From positions 186,001-250,000 of the forward strand of contig VXLL01000035.1 in assembly GCA_009841615.1 (NCBI GenBank): 64,000 nt of DNA, given 5' to 3'. Below are positions 1-9,494 of this stretch, piece by piece (the first letter of the stretch is position 1; every line of letters starts with the position of its first letter). This stretch comes from Gammaproteobacteria bacterium (GTDB lineage Bacteria; Pseudomonadota; Gammaproteobacteria; Pseudomonadales; Azotimanducaceae). The translations under genes and the position numbers were made by a program. The notes beneath the pieces were generated by a model. That model saw nothing but the letters and a program-made list of their open reading frames with translations, searched no databases and had not been told where the DNA came from.

Positions 1-1125
1 GTTATCTAACAGTTTCATGGGTTCAGACCGCGACGAGGCAAAAGGATATTTCCAATCGATACCCATCCAGACCATTGTGCCTCGGCTCTCTAACTCTCTC
101 CGCAGTTGACTGTAAGGTAGTCCATGCACTTTTCTTAGTGCTTCGATGGCATCTCCATATTTAGCCCACGTTCGAACAATTTCGTGCAATGTAAGTTCTT
201 TATCTGCAACGTCATGTTTCAACGCGTAGTCGAACGCTTGTTCTGGTTGAGACTGAGCTAACCAATTCAGTGCTTCAGTGAGAACTTTCTTTCTATGCCC
301 ATAGTTTGCAATAGAGTCGTTGATTTCATCAAGTACACTAATACCAGATTCGTCAATCCAAACTTGGACTATAGGGATTAAGTCATCGTAGGCTTGGGGC
401 TGTGTTTGAGCAAGTTTTAATGTTTTATGCCACTCTTCTTTGGGTTCTTCCACTCTGTCACGTTTTTCTGAATCTAAAGCGTGATCCGGAAGGTTTTCTT
501 CGAAGCGAAAATCATTTATGATTTGCCTTTTATCGTCGTCGTTGAGTTCATCATTGTCTGCAACGATGGTTCTTAGTAGGTCCAATCGTTCATAAGCCCA
601 AACGTCCAAACTCTTTATCTGTTCGATTGCGGTAGATAAATCTCTAGTTCCCCATTCGGAAAAAACAGTATTCAGCAATTGTTTGCGTATCGGGTCTACA
701 CGTGCGAGTGCAAACGCCAAGGCCTGTTCGGGGTTGTTCGTTGCGAGACGTTGGACCAATAACGTTTGGATTCGGTCTCTTGTACTTTGTGACACTTCCC
801 AAGAAGCTTCAGTAGACTGGGAGAGCCAGTCGGCCAACTTCTTTTCGTCAAGTTCCAAAATCCAAGAGGCAATTGCGACATTGCGCGCGAAGGGTTCATC
901 CGGAATCTCCAGATCTTCGATACGAAGAGGTAGTGCTGACTCGCGTGAAGCAACTTTCTTGAATTGACTTGAACGCGTGGTATTCTCACCCCCGGTATCC
1001 AACTTCGACTGTACGACGCTTTCCTCGTCAAGAGGTATTACAACGGCAAGCGTTGCGATCACCACGAGAACGTTTCGCAAACTGTATAACGCAGATTTCA
1101 ACGGTGCAACTTGAAACTGAAGCAC
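1..1125 (-). CDS. Array gene C3: membrane-anchored helical-repeat protein, 3' end outside window
   Basis: This is the ninth and last visible member of the tandem paralogue array, open from the window edge to a GTG at 1125-1123. The GTG start lies 13 bases after the stop of the upstream paralogue C2, and no ATG fits this frame. The product starts with a short basic stretch and a hydrophobic anchor at about residues 12-32. A polar linker follows, then helical repeats, with WGTRDLSTAI matching the first W-x-x-x-D repeat of its siblings and a degenerate later copy, WAKYGDAIEAL. The family is not recognised and no function is assigned. It is probably co-translated with C2 and C1. About 375 codons are visible, so roughly 240 are missing if it matches its siblings in length. 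Confidence 0.8.
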   Translation of the reverse strand, partial: MLQFQVAPLKSALYSLRNVLVVIATLAVVIPLDEESVVQSKLDTGGENTTRSSQFKKVASRESALPLRIEDLEIPDEPFARNVAIASWILELDEKKLADWLSQSTEASWEVSQSTRDRIQTLLVQRLATNNPEQALAFALARVDPIRKQLLNTVFSEWGTRDLSTAIEQIKSLDVWAYERLDLLRTIVADNDELNDDDKRQIINDFRFEENLPDHALDSEKRDRVEEPKEEWHKTLKLAQTQPQAYDDLIPIVQVWIDESGISVLDEINDSIANYGHRKKVLTEALNWLAQSQPEQAFDYALKHDVADKELTLHEIVRTWAKYGDAIEALRKVHGLPYSQLRRELESRGTMVWMGIDWKYPFASSRSEPMKLLDN

Positions 1126-1138
1126 ATGTATTCCCGCA

Positions 1139-2992
1139 TTACTCTTCTCGTGTCTGACGTTCTTCTTCTATTATGTACTGATTTAGTGTTTCGAGCTGGC
1201 TATCAGAGAAGTTTTGAACATGCATTCGAGACAACTCGCTCGCAACATTTGAGCGAAGCTCCGCCGTTGGAAAGTCTTTTAGCGCAGCTAATACTGCGGT
1301 CGGATCGAATTTCGCCCATTCATAGGAGATGCTGCGGTAGAAACTGTCTCTCGCATCGTCCGGTAGTTGCTGCACTAGACTTAGTGCTCTTTCTGGTTCT
1401 CCGTTTGCTACAAGACTGACTCCAATGGATCGGGTGACCGCGGTTGTAGTCTCTCCATCTCTAGCTTCTGGTAGTAACTCTATAGCAGTATCGACGTCCC
1501 TAAATGCGAGTGCTGACAGTAATTGGGCTTCAAGTCCAATATTTCGTCCTTCCTGGATGGGTTGCTGGGCGGCAATCTGGATTGCACGTTTTGGGTCTGA
1601 ATCGACCATCATGGACAGGACACTCTCAAGTAGCCGCCCTCTGTTTGGTTCGGTTTCGGGATATTCCAACACCCAATCCAATGTGGCGTTTACATTGTCT
1701 TGAGCCCATTGATAAACCAACGATTCAGCTGCTCGTGACCGCATCTCCGCATCTTCCAGTTGCAGAACTAATTCACTCGCTTCGTTTGGCGAAGACTGTG
1801 CGAGGCTAGAAAACGATCGGCTCACAGCAGACATTTGGGTAGACTTGGGTATAGTTTCTAAATTCGCTAATAGCTCTCGGGGATTGGCACTCGCCCAAGA
1901 GTTTACTGCCGTGTTTTGCAATCTTTCGCGCATTCCGCTCGGTTCTACGACTTTAACTGCCTCAAGCGCGGCGCGTGGGTCCATTTCCGCCCATACGAAC
2001 ACAACTCGAAAGGTAGGAGGGAACATCTGAAAAGCACCTTCTTGAGGGATGTCTTGTGCGAACTGAAATGCGCGAATAGGATCTTCGCGCGTAATCAATT
2101 CAAGAACGAGGTTGATCGAATCTCTCTGAAAGTAATCTCCAGCGTCAGAGTTGAGAATCTCTTGGAGCACGTCAATACCTTCTTGTAGATACCACAGTTG
2201 CGCGATCTGACTCGCCAACACGTAACCCAAATTTGTTTCAGCTTCTGGGATTGCGATCAACTCGTACCATCTCGACTTGGGATCTTCAAGGTACTCTGTA
2301 TTCAATGATTCGATGTAATGTGATACAGCATGCGACTCTAAGTTAAGCTCAAGACCAATTTCGCGCACTCGCGACAAAGGTAATTCCTTTCGAAATTCGA
2401 TGACTCCCTCCAACGCCACAACTCTGAGCGGCTCAGCTAGATTGGCAATCTCTTCTAACGATGTTTCCAAATCCGTACTAGCCCATTCACCAAAAACTGT
2501 TTTTACCATCTTCGAACGAATCGGATTCCGCTGCGCCAGAGCGAACTTCAACGCTGTCGCCGGTGCAACCAATACCTGACGTTCTAACAGTGCGGTTTGT
2601 AAAGCACTTCTGACTCGTGACGACTGGATCCAATTATCGTTGATAGTACGATTCAACGTCTCTACTAAGTTTTGATCGGGTACGGATTCAACATAAGAAT
2701 ACACTGTTTTAAAGCGTTGAATGGTGTCAACGTCTAGTGCTGGATCGTTCAGATCAGCGCCAGAATTGTTCTTTGTACCTAGTCCTAGTTCGTGGCTTGA
2801 TTCGCTGGATGCTGCGTCACTAGATTGTGGTACGATGTCTGTGTTGTTGAGATTTCCATCCTTGGTGCTGAGATGTACTCCCAAAAATCCAGTTGCCCCA
2901 ATCGCGACGCCAACAGCTACCCAAACGAAAATCTTGACCAATGAAAGGGGCGCTTGAGTGTTTCTATCAGAGAGTGTCGAGGAATCGATCAT
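1139..2992 (-). CDS. Array gene C2: membrane-anchored helical-repeat protein (617 aa)
   Basis: The product has a polar N-terminus with a membrane anchor at about residues 19-40, then a Ser/Asp-rich linker to about residue 85. The rest is an alpha-helical repeat domain. Repeat motifs in order include WASTDLETSL, WAEMDPRAAL, WASANPRELL, WAQDNVNATL and WAKFDPTAVL, the same five positions conserved in all paralogues. Its ATG overlaps the C1 stop as ATGA, and the next gene begins 13 bases after its own stop, so C1-C2-C3 looks like one translationally coupled operon. The topology (short inside tail, large outside domain) is inferred from the single anchor. No enzyme motif is visible. The fold is presumably a TPR/HEAT-like solenoid, but the family is unknown. 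Confidence 0.87.
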   Translation of the reverse strand: MIDSSTLSDRNTQAPLSLVKIFVWVAVGVAIGATGFLGVHLSTKDGNLNNTDIVPQSSDAASSESSHELGLGTKNNSGADLNDPALDVDTIQRFKTVYSYVESVPDQNLVETLNRTINDNWIQSSRVRSALQTALLERQVLVAPATALKFALAQRNPIRSKMVKTVFGEWASTDLETSLEEIANLAEPLRVVALEGVIEFRKELPLSRVREIGLELNLESHAVSHYIESLNTEYLEDPKSRWYELIAIPEAETNLGYVLASQIAQLWYLQEGIDVLQEILNSDAGDYFQRDSINLVLELITREDPIRAFQFAQDIPQEGAFQMFPPTFRVVFVWAEMDPRAALEAVKVVEPSGMRERLQNTAVNSWASANPRELLANLETIPKSTQMSAVSRSFSSLAQSSPNEASELVLQLEDAEMRSRAAESLVYQWAQDNVNATLDWVLEYPETEPNRGRLLESVLSMMVDSDPKRAIQIAAQQPIQEGRNIGLEAQLLSALAFRDVDTAIELLPEARDGETTTAVTRSIGVSLVANGEPERALSLVQQLPDDARDSFYRSISYEWAKFDPTAVLAALKDFPTAELRSNVASELSRMHVQNFSDSQLETLNQYIIEEERQTREE

Positions 2993-4824
2993 GGCGAGCC
3001 ATTCTCCAGCGAACCCTTGTCTTCAGAGCTAAGGTAGGATTCCAATTCCTCAATCTGGGAGTCAGTGAAACGCGGATAGGTGCGATGCATTCGAGTCAAG
3101 GACAGTGCAATTTTGGATCGTACTTCACTAGTTGGAAAATTTTCCAGTTCCGCTAACAAACTAGTGATATCTCTAGAACCCCACCGCTGACCTAGATCAA
3201 TTAAAAAGTCACTTTGATCAGATTCTGGTAACTGCAAACCTAAGCTGAATGCTTCTTCGGCATCTCCCTGTTGAATTAACGTGCTAGCGACAGAAACATA
3301 GGACTGAGTTTTGGTATCGCCAGCACGAACCTGAGGCAATAGCTTCAATGCTAGACTCAGATCCGAATTCGCGATACGTCCAATTATCATAGCCTCGGTA
3401 CCAATCGTACTTTCACCAAGTAGAGAAACTTGTCGTGCAATTTGAAAAGCGCGCTCAAGATCAATCCACGCTACTTTATTGGCTAAATCGTGGAGCACGT
3501 ACGGTCGGTCGGTAGACTTAATGGACTCTGAATTTTCAACCCAATCGATAGCAGCCTCGAAGTCTTGATTTACCCAAGATTCCAACAGAATATCTCGAGC
3601 TCTCCATTGCAGTTCTTCGTCTAACTGAGCGACCAATGAAGCCGCTTCGGTCGGCGAGTCCTTAGCGATGAGATATATCGCGTCTGTGGCTGCGGACTCT
3701 CGAGTAGAGACAGGTAACTCCTGCAATTGAACCAATACTCCTCTAGGATCGCTTTGCACCCACTGAATGACTGCTGAAAATTCTAGATCGCTACGAAATT
3801 GACCAGGAGGCACGATTTCGACAGCTTTAAGTGCAACATGAGGGTCTTGTTCAGCCCATACTTCGACGACGCTTCTGGCTATATACCCATGATTGTCGGA
3901 AGCTAGAGTCAGTGCAAACTTGAACGCCTGATCTGGCATTGACTTGGCGACTTCAACAAGAACGGCGCGGGATACCGCGGCGCGCATTTCAATGTTCGTC
4001 ATAGAGGCAATTACTTCTTCAAGAACATCGATACCTGAGGCATCAATCCAAGTGGCTGCTAGCCGTGTAAGTATTTGATAGTGCTCTTGATTGAGACCCG
4101 CAAGTGCAACAGCTTGGAACCAAATCTCTTTAGGATTTTCCACTGAGCTTTGTAGAAATTTCTGTAAATGGTAGGTTGTCGCGTAGATCTCCTCCCCAAG
4201 CCTCTTAGCTATTACTCGGTGTTCGTCAAGTGTGTGTGAGTCTGTAGCTTCCAAAATACCCTGCAGAGCGAACCGTTGAAGTTCTTTATTGATACTGCCT
4301 GCTTGCTCGACAGCTGCATCTACATCCGCGACTGCCCACTCAAAAAACACCGTCTGAACAAAGTTTGCTTTCTGTGGGTCGCTTCGTGCTAGAGCAAAGT
4401 CCAATGCTGCGTTGGGGTTGTAGGAAGTCAGTTTAGTAAGTAAGATCGATTGAAAGTCGCTACGGACTTTCGAGGAAACTTCCCAACTGATATCGACCGA
4501 CTGTTCGAGCCAGTCAACCAACCGACGCTCATCGAGTACGAGAATCCACGAGAATATTTCGATGCGTCGTTCGTAGGCGGACGCTGAGAGTTTCAAGGTG
4601 GTAACATTCTGTGGTATCACGTCCCGCGATGAACTCTGATGTTCAATTGAAGGATCGATATCTTTCAACGTTGCATCGGGGGAGCTTTGATCTTCAATTA
4701 CGTTTTCCGGTGGGATGCTCGTACTTGTACTTTGAAACACGGTCAATACGAGAAAAGAAGAAGCACCACCGATGCACGCTCCAAGTATCAACAACATTAC
4801 AACAGTTACTGTTCGTCTGTTCAC
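2989..4824 (-). CDS. Array gene C1: membrane-anchored helical-repeat protein (611 aa)
   Basis: First gene of the C subgroup. The start is GTG, preceded by AAGGA at a good distance, whereas the A and B genes of the array lack an obvious Shine-Dalgarno. A membrane anchor spans about residues 6-30 and a polar linker runs to about 75. The helical repeats carry WAVADVDAAV, WAEQDPHVAL, WVQSDPRGVL, WVNQDFEAAI and WGSRDITSLL. Its N-terminal repeat region resembles subgroup B more than A (SWILVLDERRLVDWLEQS). It is separated from the A3 gene by 463 bases, so it may have its own promoter. It overlaps C2 by four bases. The function is unknown; an envelope scaffold or binding role is only inference. Confidence 0.87.
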   Translation of the reverse strand: MNRRTVTVVMLLILGACIGGASSFLVLTVFQSTSTSIPPENVIEDQSSPDATLKDIDPSIEHQSSSRDVIPQNVTTLKLSASAYERRIEIFSWILVLDERRLVDWLEQSVDISWEVSSKVRSDFQSILLTKLTSYNPNAALDFALARSDPQKANFVQTVFFEWAVADVDAAVEQAGSINKELQRFALQGILEATDSHTLDEHRVIAKRLGEEIYATTYHLQKFLQSSVENPKEIWFQAVALAGLNQEHYQILTRLAATWIDASGIDVLEEVIASMTNIEMRAAVSRAVLVEVAKSMPDQAFKFALTLASDNHGYIARSVVEVWAEQDPHVALKAVEIVPPGQFRSDLEFSAVIQWVQSDPRGVLVQLQELPVSTRESAATDAIYLIAKDSPTEAASLVAQLDEELQWRARDILLESWVNQDFEAAIDWVENSESIKSTDRPYVLHDLANKVAWIDLERAFQIARQVSLLGESTIGTEAMIIGRIANSDLSLALKLLPQVRAGDTKTQSYVSVASTLIQQGDAEEAFSLGLQLPESDQSDFLIDLGQRWGSRDITSLLAELENFPTSEVRSKIALSLTRMHRTYPRFTDSQIEELESYLSSEDKGSLENGSP

Positions 4825-5287
4825 TATGTTCCTTGAGTCACAGGCTTGATCGAGAGTTTTCTCTGAAGCAATTTATTCGGTGCTCTTATTGGTCAGCATA
4901 ACCGCGCACACACTAATCAATCCGATCTTAGGAAATTACTCGCATGTTTGTAGATCTATATTTATCCGTCGCGCGATACTTGGACGCACGAAAGAAACCT
5001 CGGAGACGCAGAAGTGTCAAACACACGTTAGTAAATAGGACTACCAATCGTAGTCATCGATTCTTTTGAGGAAGACAAGCCCGATATTTTAATAGCAGAT
5101 TTACACCTACTCTGGCTGGAATAAACATGACCTTTCCGCACACTTGGTAGTTGCTTGCAGCAACTAGAGCAATTACTGACGTGAGTTTCAAAGTTTTTTG
5201 ACTGACAAGATAGTCGAACTGTCAACGAGTAAAAACGAACTGATTTGGTGTGATTATCGGCACTGCACTGAACGATCTTTTGCAACT
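4825..5287. other. 463-base gap between array genes A3 and C1
   Basis: This is the longest gap in the array. It probably holds the promoter of the C1-C2-C3 group. A short hairpin with stem GTTGC/GCAAC lies near 5152-5166, with no T-run beside it. A minus-strand 85-codon frame at 5028-5285 begins with TTG three bases after the A3 stop, but it is Ser/Cys-rich, resembles nothing in the array and has no ribosome site. I do not call it a gene. No other structure was seen. Confidence 0.4.
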
Positions 5288-7210
5288 TTACTGGTCTTCT
5301 AAAGCCTGTCTGGCGGATTCAGATAAATACTGCTTTAGAGTATCGATTTGTTCGTCAGTGAAGTTCTCTCGAGCCCACTGACTAGACAAAGTAGCAGCAA
5401 TACGTGTACGAATTTCCTCCGTGGGTAACCGTTTTATTGATTCCACCAACCCAGCGGGGTCGATTCGAGCCCACGAATACGCGATGCTTTGAAAGTAACT
5501 CGCTTGATTCTCGAGGGGCAATTTCAAGCCGAGTTCCAATGCTTTGGTGGAATGTCCGTTTTCAATATAACGACTTCCAACAGATGTGTAAGCCCTCGTC
5601 TTGGTGATCCCCTCTCGAACTTGCGGTAGTAACTCCACGGCAAGATCCAAATCGTCATAAGTAATTCGACTAATCACATCGGCTTCTAATCCCTCTTGAT
5701 ACCGACCCATGCCCATGTTGTCCGCATCCTCAGGAATGTCATACTTTACAGCTAAATCGAATGCTCGACGTGGGTCCGAATCTACCAATTCACGAGTCAA
5801 CGCTTGTACCCAACCATATCGATCTTTGTCCTTCACGGGACCGTTGTAAACCCAATTAATCGCTGCTTCCACATCTTGTTCAATCCACTCATTCAAAACA
5901 TACCAAGGAAGGGAACTATATCTCATTGCTTCTGTATGTTCCAGCGCGAGCTCGGCGGCCTCTTTCGGAGATGTTCTAGCAATTTCACGAATCGCATTCG
6001 CTCTCAAGGATTCATGAATATTGTTCGGAAAGTTATCTAGATTTTCCAAGACGTACCAAGGTTCTTGCCTCGCCCAATACCCAGCGACGGTCTGTTGGAG
6101 TTGCTCGCGCTGACCACTCTTTTCTATCGCGCTAACAGCTTGAAAAGCTGCCTGTGGGTCAGATTCAGACCATTTACGAACGACCGTGTACAGTGTTGGG
6201 GAATGCCTGCCTTCGCTCGGCATGTTCAACGCGTATTGAAAAGCCTGCGCCGGGTTTTCTTCCGCCGCTTGCCATAGAATCTGATGGATCGCACCATGTT
6301 TGATTTCCGAATCCAAGGTGCTTTCGCGAATTTCATCAAGCACGTTGAAACCATCTTGTTCGTACCACTGTTTTACGATGTTGTTTAATGCAATCGAATG
6401 GTTGTAATTATTGGGATCTAGTAAGTCTATCACTTCTCTCCATGCGGCTTTAGGGTCGTCAATTTGCCCACTTGAAAATGACTGCACATAAAACGCAACT
6501 CCGCGCTCTTCATCTCCTAGATCCCGTGCTATTTGACGATATGTTGCTAACGATTGACCCTCTTGTACGGTCAATATTCCGCTAAGCGCATTGCTCTTTG
6601 CGTCTCCGCTTAGGGACTTGGCCTTACTGATTGCATCTTTAAGATCACTCAACGCCCAATCAGAGAATACACTTCGTACAACTGGCATATATAACGGTGC
6701 AGGTTCCCCGGACGAGTCCTGCCATGTGTACCACTCTGCCGTCCTATCCATGTCAGGTACCTTTTGTACAACAGCAAACTCTACAGCAGTTTCTGGGTTG
6801 ACAATTGTCAGTCTTTCCACTAGTGCAGACTGAAGTTCGTCTTGTACGTGAAGTGAGAGTTTTTGCGAACCGCTCGACAGTTCTTCTAGTTTTGTTTTCA
6901 AATCCTGTACGGACAGTCCCGCTACGTAGGTGTAGATCGCAAGTTTCCGCCGAAATGCGTTCGTGTGTAGGCTCGGGTCTTCTAACGACAGGGAGGGTTG
7001 AACGTTGCTAAGAGCATGTCGCGTGGAGTCTCCATTCAACTGAGGAGCATGTGCAGACGATGATCCGTTCGAATTGTTTACTACGTTTCTCTCAATTCCT
7101 TCTGTGGGATGGTTTGCTGACGACGAGATGTGTAACAAGTACATTGTCCCACCACCCAACAAAATACCGGAGGAAAGAAAGAGTAGAGAGGTAAATATAG
7201 AGCTTTTCAT
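5288..7210 (-). CDS. Array gene A3: membrane-anchored helical-repeat protein (640 aa)
   Basis: Subgroup A member. A membrane anchor at about residues 5-27 is rich in Gly (SGILLGGGTMYLL), and a Ser/Asn/His-rich linker reaches about residue 75. The helical repeat domain includes WALSDLKDAI, WSESDPQAAF, WARQEPWYVL, WIEQDVEAAI and WARIDPAGLV, and closes with a helix containing FTDEQIDTLKQYL. Subgroup A is marked by an extra segment near residues 150-175 (WYTWQDSSGEPAP here) and by the block DPRRAFDLAVK. The DNA just before ATG reads TTAGAATCCT, nearly identical to A1, with no Shine-Dalgarno. It is the partner-position gene downstream of B3. No catalytic motif is visible and the family is not recognised. 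Confidence 0.88.
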   Translation of the reverse strand: MKSSIFTSLLFLSSGILLGGGTMYLLHISSSANHPTEGIERNVVNNSNGSSSAHAPQLNGDSTRHALSNVQPSLSLEDPSLHTNAFRRKLAIYTYVAGLSVQDLKTKLEELSSGSQKLSLHVQDELQSALVERLTIVNPETAVEFAVVQKVPDMDRTAEWYTWQDSSGEPAPLYMPVVRSVFSDWALSDLKDAISKAKSLSGDAKSNALSGILTVQEGQSLATYRQIARDLGDEERGVAFYVQSFSSGQIDDPKAAWREVIDLLDPNNYNHSIALNNIVKQWYEQDGFNVLDEIRESTLDSEIKHGAIHQILWQAAEENPAQAFQYALNMPSEGRHSPTLYTVVRKWSESDPQAAFQAVSAIEKSGQREQLQQTVAGYWARQEPWYVLENLDNFPNNIHESLRANAIREIARTSPKEAAELALEHTEAMRYSSLPWYVLNEWIEQDVEAAINWVYNGPVKDKDRYGWVQALTRELVDSDPRRAFDLAVKYDIPEDADNMGMGRYQEGLEADVISRITYDDLDLAVELLPQVREGITKTRAYTSVGSRYIENGHSTKALELGLKLPLENQASYFQSIAYSWARIDPAGLVESIKRLPTEEIRTRIAATLSSQWARENFTDEQIDTLKQYLSESARQALEDQ

Positions 7211-7337
7211 AGGATTCTAACTCGTTGATTTCGACGACAATTGTCTCGTGAGAAGTAGCTAGCGTACATTCTTAGCCTTTAGGGTGAAGGAGCGCTCTCT
7301 CAGTGAAACATGTACTCTTGGACTTGTCAAAGATACA

Positions 7338-9263
7338 CTACCATGAGTAGAGTTGTTGAAGGAATTTCATGTCCTCAGGGGATGGACCGGACACGTCAAT
7401 TTCTTTCAAGCGATCGAGCAGTTTCATGTCTTCCGGTTTGATGCGTTTTTCAAGGTCTGCAATCTCTTCGTCTGAAAAAGTACCCTCAGTCTCATGGATC
7501 ATAACAATTGACACTGCTACTCTTGATTTCGCCGCGTCTGGAAAGTCAGGAAACGCCTTGAGCAATCCTTCCGGGTCACTATACGCCCATCCCATGGCAA
7601 TATTTTGAAAATATTGTTTTTGCTGTTTTTCGGTCAACTGGTTTGAGAGCTGAAGAGCTTGTTTGGTGTTTCCTGCTTCGAGCAAAAGGCCTCCAACCAT
7701 AGTAAAGGCGTAAGACTTGCCCGCAGCTCTTACCTGCGGTAATAATTCAATTGCAATATCAATGTCCTCATAAGCAATGGAAAGCAACACCGACACTTCT
7801 TGACCAATCATCATCCCGCCACCAAAATATTCATCCTCTTCCATGGGTTGTTGCAGCGCAAGTTCAAATGCTTGTTTCGGGTCAGTGTCCACTAGGGAAT
7901 CAATAAGTGGACGAAGTAGTGCATGGCGCATCTCACCGGCTGCCGGCAAGCCCAATACCCACTCTTTCGCGGCCTTCGGGTCGAAGTAGCTCCATTCTTG
8001 AATGAAATTCTGTGCCAGTCGAATTTGTAACTCTTCATCGGCTACTTGCAAGATGTATTGGGCGGCTTCGTGCGGTGATTTTCGTGCGAGTGCTCCAATG
8101 GCACTCCTTCTTGCGCCCTCGCGTTCGCCAGGAGGGAATAGTTCTATTTGGTCGAGAAGTTGACGGGGGTTATTTTCAGCCCAACGCCATGTAGCATTCT
8201 GAATCAATGATTGCCGAAATCTACTCGCCGGCAAGGTACTTACCTTGGCTATCATCCCCTTGGGGTCCTTTTGAGCCCAGGAGTACGAAAGCCTGCTTCT
8301 TTGAATGATTTCAGTCGCTCGATCGCCTAGATTGTCGACTATGTAGTCGAAAATCTCTTCTGGTTGGCGCTCAGAAATTCCGCTAAAAATTTCAGGGAGT
8401 ATGGATGAATACTCGGAATCATTAGATATGGAAGACACTAACTCGTCAAGGACATCCAAGCCTTTTTCCTCGACCCAAGCAGTAGCGACTTTACTCAAAG
8501 AACCTCCGGTAGTGTTTTGGACGCTCTCACGGTTTGCTATATCTAGTATTTCGTACCAAGTGTCCCTAGGGTTTTCAATATCACCCCGGACTAAGTTTCC
8601 GAAGTAAAACATATAAGCAGAACTTTCGTCTCCGAGTTCGGCCGCAATTTCTCGCATTCGGTCTAGCGGCAAATCATCACGCGCCGTAAGAAGTGTACTT
8701 ACATGGTAATATGAAGAATTTTCTTGTGCGCTCAACTCCTTGACGCGTGCAACTGCTCCGTCTATATCTGTATTGGCCCAGACTTGCAATACTGTGCGAG
8801 ACATTGAATAGACTTGTTGCGGCTCTTCTCTTGACAATGCAAAATCAATCGCGCGCTCTGGTGCTGTAGTCGATAGTTTTTGCAGCAATGTGGTTTGCAA
8901 TTCGGTCCGATTAGCCGGTGAAACTTGCCAAGATGGTTCTGTAGATTGTTCGAGCCAACTCAAGATTTCATCGTCAGAAAGGGTTGAAACCCAATAAACA
9001 ATACTCGCTTTGCGATCAAACGTTCGCGTTGGGAAGACTAACTGGTCAACTCGAGAAGGTACCGCAATGTTGCCATCGGATTGATTAGCGTCAGTACTAT
9101 CTACGGAGGTTGACCGATGCTCGTCTCCCCGTACTGTCTCAGTCCGATCTCGAGGAATGGTCTTGGCATCGTCTTGAAGTATCAATTTGATTCCGACGAA
9201 GCCACCAACACCTATTAAAACACCGGCGACTAGAAGGAGGATCCGTGCTAAGAGGTTGTTCAT
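7338..9263 (-). CDS. Array gene B3: membrane-anchored helical-repeat protein (641 aa)
   Basis: Subgroup B member. A membrane anchor spans about residues 7-29 (ILLLVAGVLIGVGGFVGI) and an acidic polar linker follows. The repeats include WANTDIDGAV, WAQKDPKGMI, WAENNPRQLL, WSYFDPKAAK and WAYSDPEGLL. Subgroup B is recognisable by ERAIDFAL, EKGLDVLDELVSSIS and an aromatic C-terminus, here LQQLYSW. An insertion (YFGGGMMIG) sits after the fourth repeat. A minus-strand TATAAT box lies about 37 bases before ATG inside a 17-base motif shared with B1. B3 is followed 127 bases later by A3. The conserved aromatic tail could be a docking element, which is inference. Confidence 0.88.
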   Translation of the reverse strand: MNNLLARILLLVAGVLIGVGGFVGIKLILQDDAKTIPRDRTETVRGDEHRSTSVDSTDANQSDGNIAVPSRVDQLVFPTRTFDRKASIVYWVSTLSDDEILSWLEQSTEPSWQVSPANRTELQTTLLQKLSTTAPERAIDFALSREEPQQVYSMSRTVLQVWANTDIDGAVARVKELSAQENSSYYHVSTLLTARDDLPLDRMREIAAELGDESSAYMFYFGNLVRGDIENPRDTWYEILDIANRESVQNTTGGSLSKVATAWVEEKGLDVLDELVSSISNDSEYSSILPEIFSGISERQPEEIFDYIVDNLGDRATEIIQRSRLSYSWAQKDPKGMIAKVSTLPASRFRQSLIQNATWRWAENNPRQLLDQIELFPPGEREGARRSAIGALARKSPHEAAQYILQVADEELQIRLAQNFIQEWSYFDPKAAKEWVLGLPAAGEMRHALLRPLIDSLVDTDPKQAFELALQQPMEEDEYFGGGMMIGQEVSVLLSIAYEDIDIAIELLPQVRAAGKSYAFTMVGGLLLEAGNTKQALQLSNQLTEKQQKQYFQNIAMGWAYSDPEGLLKAFPDFPDAAKSRVAVSIVMIHETEGTFSDEEIADLEKRIKPEDMKLLDRLKEIDVSGPSPEDMKFLQQLYSW

Positions 9264-9289
9264 GGGACAGAGGCTAGAGAATCGTTTTG

Positions 9290-9306
9290 GACAATTCAGA
9301 TTATAT
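9290..9306 (-). promoter_or_regulatory. Shared promoter motif upstream of B3
   Basis: On the minus strand this reads ATATAATCTGAATTGTC and contains a perfect TATAAT -10 box. The identical 17 bases occur upstream of B1, ending the same 27 bases from the start codon. No good TTGACA box lies 17 bases further upstream in either case. The identity may reflect recent duplication as well as selection. Confidence 0.55.
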
Positions 9307-9494
9307 GACAGATTTTTTAGTCGGTACCTCTGATCAACGGCGACCTGGTAAAAGTCATGAACCTGTTCCCTGTATGAATCTCGAAAGTAATTGCAGGTTC
9401 CACACTTGCGAGTGAATTCGTTCTAGCAGAGAACGAGTTAGTGTAAAAAAGTAGGTGAACAGATAGATAACTAACGCTATAGAGTTGTCTGACC

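Noticed and set aside
5028-5285. 85-codon Cys-rich frame next to A3
   Set aside because: TTG start with no ribosome site, low-complexity Ser/Cys composition, no paralogue at the other array gaps.
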